Assembly (NCBI GenBank): GCA_003445855.1
Contig: DMCG01000131.1
Location: 1 to 6,497 of the forward strand
Length of the DNA stretch: 6,497 nt
Direction: 5' to 3'
From: Spartobacteria bacterium
GTDB lineage: Bacteria > Verrucomicrobiota > Verrucomicrobiia > Chthoniobacterales > UBA10450
How positions within the stretch are numbered: the first letter of the stretch is position 1; each line of letters starts with the position of its first letter. Of the stretch, positions 5,314-6,497 are shown piece by piece. Made by a program: the position numbers and the translations under genes. The notes under the pieces are model-generated. The model was not told the origin of the DNA. It searched no databases and saw only the letters and a program-made list of their open reading frames with translations.

Positions 5314-5931
5314 TCACATCGGCCGCAGTACCGCGCGCACTGGGCTCGCATCGAATCCGACCAACGGCAGGGGCAGCGCAATGAACTCGTATGTTCCTTC
5401 CGGCACGCCCTTCAATACCAGCCCTTCCAAGATCGACATGTCGCATCGCAGGATCGCCTTGTGCGCGGGTAAATCTTTCGACTCGAACAAGTCGACGCTG
5501 GGCGTGTCGATGCCCACGGTGATCACGCCGCGACTGTGGAGGAAATCAATCAGCTCGACTGAGAGCGCGGCAAAATCGGTGTTCCAGTTTTGCGGATCGG
5601 GATACGTCCCGGTGGCGAACAGGACGCGCGACGTCGTCACCTCGCACGGCAAAATGTCCGGCGTGATGCGCGTCGCGCGTGCGACATCCACTCGCATCAC
5701 CTGGCAAGGGCCGAGGTAGTAATCGAGCGAACGCTCGTTGATCGCCGGAGCGTCTTTGCCGTAATGATTTGGTCCATCCGCATGGGCGCCGAGATGAACA
5801 GTCGCGCGCAGCGTCGATAGCGTGATGTTGTCGCCGCGGGCGATGTCGCACAGCAATTCGCGGCTCGGCGGCGTGTCGCCGGGCCAGACCGCGAGCTTCA
5901 GCGTGATCGGTGGCGTGATGTCGTAAATCAT
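5314..5931 (-). CDS. kynB: Kynurenine formamidase (arylformamidase), KynB cyclase family
   Basis: This is a cytosolic metal-dependent hydrolase that converts N-formyl-L-kynurenine to kynurenine and formate, the second step of tryptophan breakdown. The 205-residue length is typical of KynB. From the ATG at 5931 it shows VWPGD (15-19) and the metal-binding motif HLGAHADGPNH (46-56, with His46, His50, Asp52 and His56). HKAIL (His157) and ILEGL (Glu169) supply the remaining expected ligands. The start at 5931 is supported by GAGGTG nine bases upstream and by the family N-terminus (IYDITPPI). The in-frame ATG at 5988 adds 19 residues that partly read through the repeat copy B and is rejected. It lies downstream of the tryptophan dioxygenase gene on the same strand, with a 209-bp gap filled mostly by repeats. 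It faces the decarboxylase gene. Confidence 0.93.
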   Translation of the reverse strand: MIYDITPPITLKLAVWPGDTPPSRELLCDIARGDNITLSTLRATVHLGAHADGPNHYGKDAPAINERSLDYYLGPCQVMRVDVARATRITPDILPCEVTTSRVLFATGTYPDPQNWNTDFAALSVELIDFLHSRGVITVGIDTPSVDLFESKDLPAHKAILRCDMSILEGLVLKGVPEGTYEFIALPLPLVGFDASPVRAVLRPM

Positions 5932-5940
5932 TTCAGTGGG

Positions 5941-5946
5941 CACCTC
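5941..5946 (-). promoter_or_regulatory. Ribosome-binding site of kynB
   Basis: GAGGTG on the minus strand lies nine bases before the ATG at 5931 and decides between the two possible kynB starts. It is the only convincing Shine-Dalgarno sequence seen for a gene in this window. Confidence 0.65.
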
Positions 5947-5967
5947 GCACAACGGACACAAAGTCAG

Positions 5968-6093
5968 GAAGAGATCCGCAGATTGCACAGATTGAGCCGA
6001 AAACCGGAGGGCGGAAACCGGAAATCGAATGCCAGTCCCAGCTCGGATAAATCTGTGAGGGAATTTGGGTTCCTAAATCTGTGGAAGAACATC
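5968..6093. repeat. Intergenic GCAGATT element, copy B
   Basis: This is the second copy of the element at 5187-5313, in the same orientation and nearly the same length (126 bp). The left arm has CCGCAGATT and GCACAGATT (5976-5994). The right arm (6049-6093) differs from copy A at only three of 45 positions. The middle differs in sequence but keeps a purine-rich tandem look (AAACCGGA-like units at 6001-6025). It lies between the tryptophan dioxygenase and formamidase genes, so the two copies bracket kynB. No reading frame in it looks real. Confidence 0.8.
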
Positions 6094-6097
6094 CGTC

Positions 6098-6132
6098 TTA
6101 CTCGTCACTGGCCACCTGTCACTCGTCACTTC
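6098..6132 (-). repeat. Heptamer array, five units downstream of kynA
   Basis: Five 7-bp units (plus-strand form GTCACTN) form an array whose minus-strand reading parallels the array at 3901-3935, including a degenerate third unit. It ends eight bases from the tryptophan dioxygenase stop codon at 6141-6143. Confidence 0.72.
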
Positions 6133-6140
6133 TTTTAAGA

Positions 6141-6497
6141 TCACATTTGATACCGAATCGCCCACAAGTCGTGGAAGATCGGCTTGAACAGTGACTCCTT
6201 CAGAAACGGCACACCGGGCGAACCGCCGGTGCCCTTCTTCGCGCCGATCGTCCGCTCGACCAGCTTGATGTGGCGGTAGCGCCACTCCTGCAACCCCTCG
6301 TCGAAGTCGGTCATCAATTCGAAAAGGATGGAGACTTCGGGTGAGCTCTTGTAGAGCCGAAGGATCGCGGCCTGCACCCGCTCGTCGGCCGCATTTGGTT
6401 GCGAGAGGTTGCGATTCTTCAGGTCGGCCGGAATCTGCGCGCCGCGCGTGGCGAGAAAATCGTAGAAGTGATCGATGACCGTCCGCTCGCCGAGCCG
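6141..6497 (-). CDS. kynA: Tryptophan 2,3-dioxygenase, C-terminal part (5' end outside the window)
   Basis: This haem enzyme performs the first, committed step of the kynurenine pathway, oxidising L-tryptophan to N-formylkynurenine. The window holds the last 118 residues. The frame is open to the right edge and continues beyond it, with roughly 160 N-terminal residues missing judging from bacterial family members of about 300 residues. The visible part begins RLGERTVIDHFYDFL and contains WRYRHIKLVERTIG, whose His (fragment residue 76) is the proximal haem ligand. GTGGSPGVPFL follows, with Thr 14 residues after that His, the same spacing as His328 and Thr342 in human TDO. It ends LWAIRYQM. The GTG at 6375-6377 lies inside the conserved domain and is not a start. 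The gene is upstream of kynB on the same strand; promoter and start are not visible. Confidence 0.95.
   Translation of the reverse strand, partial: RLGERTVIDHFYDFLATRGAQIPADLKNRNLSQPNAADERVQAAILRLYKSSPEVSILFELMTDFDEGLQEWRYRHIKLVERTIGAKKGTGGSPGVPFLKESLFKPIFHDLWAIRYQM

Noticed and set aside
5932..5988. Upstream extension of kynB to the ATG at 5986-5988
   Set aside because: It runs into repeat copy B, and the internal ATG has a good ribosome site and the family N-terminus.
6141..6377. Short 78-aa gene starting at the GTG at 6375-6377
   Set aside because: The frame continues upstream with conserved tryptophan dioxygenase sequence to the window edge, so this is an internal codon.

Overview
The window looks like chromosomal DNA from a free-living Gram-negative bacterium. 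It is moderately GC-rich and carries two proteins with export signals (a Tat substrate and a lipoprotein). Five of the six genes have no clear Shine-Dalgarno sequence, and the gaps between genes are packed with short hairpin-forming and tandem repeats. From memory, this style of intergenic repeat together with a kynurenine pathway fits soil Verrucomicrobiota or Acidobacteriota. That is an inference, because no marker gene is present.

Layout. Bases 69-863 (minus) encode an MtfA-type zinc metallopeptidase. Bases 1029-2162 (plus) encode a HisC-like PLP aminotransferase with a twin-arginine signal. Bases 2272-2973 (minus) encode an L,D-transpeptidase lipoprotein that converges on the aminotransferase; its signal-peptide region appears to be interrupted in frame by a roughly 120-bp repeat insertion. 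Bases 2974-3369 hold no gene but several hairpin repeat modules.

The right half is a tryptophan/kynurenine degradation locus. 3-hydroxyanthranilate 3,4-dioxygenase (3370-3894, plus) and ACMS decarboxylase (4125-5186, plus) face kynurenine formamidase (5314-5931, minus) and the C-terminal part of tryptophan 2,3-dioxygenase (6141-6497, minus, running off the window). Together they cover tryptophan to N-formylkynurenine to kynurenine, and 3-hydroxyanthranilate to 2-amino-3-carboxymuconate semialdehyde to 2-aminomuconate semialdehyde. The middle steps (kynurenine 3-monooxygenase and kynureninase) are not in the window and would have to lie beyond the right edge or elsewhere.

The least ordinary part is the non-coding DNA. 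(a) One set of modules is bounded by inverted repeats starting TGTAG or GGTAG/GGTGG, with inner hairpins that mostly have 3-nt loops. (b) Heptamer arrays (consensus AGTGACN) sit beside three of the kynurenine genes. (c) Two copies of a roughly 127-bp element with GCAGATT-type inverted ends flank kynB. No phage, transposase, CRISPR, tRNA or rRNA was found, and no complete new system can be claimed from this window.
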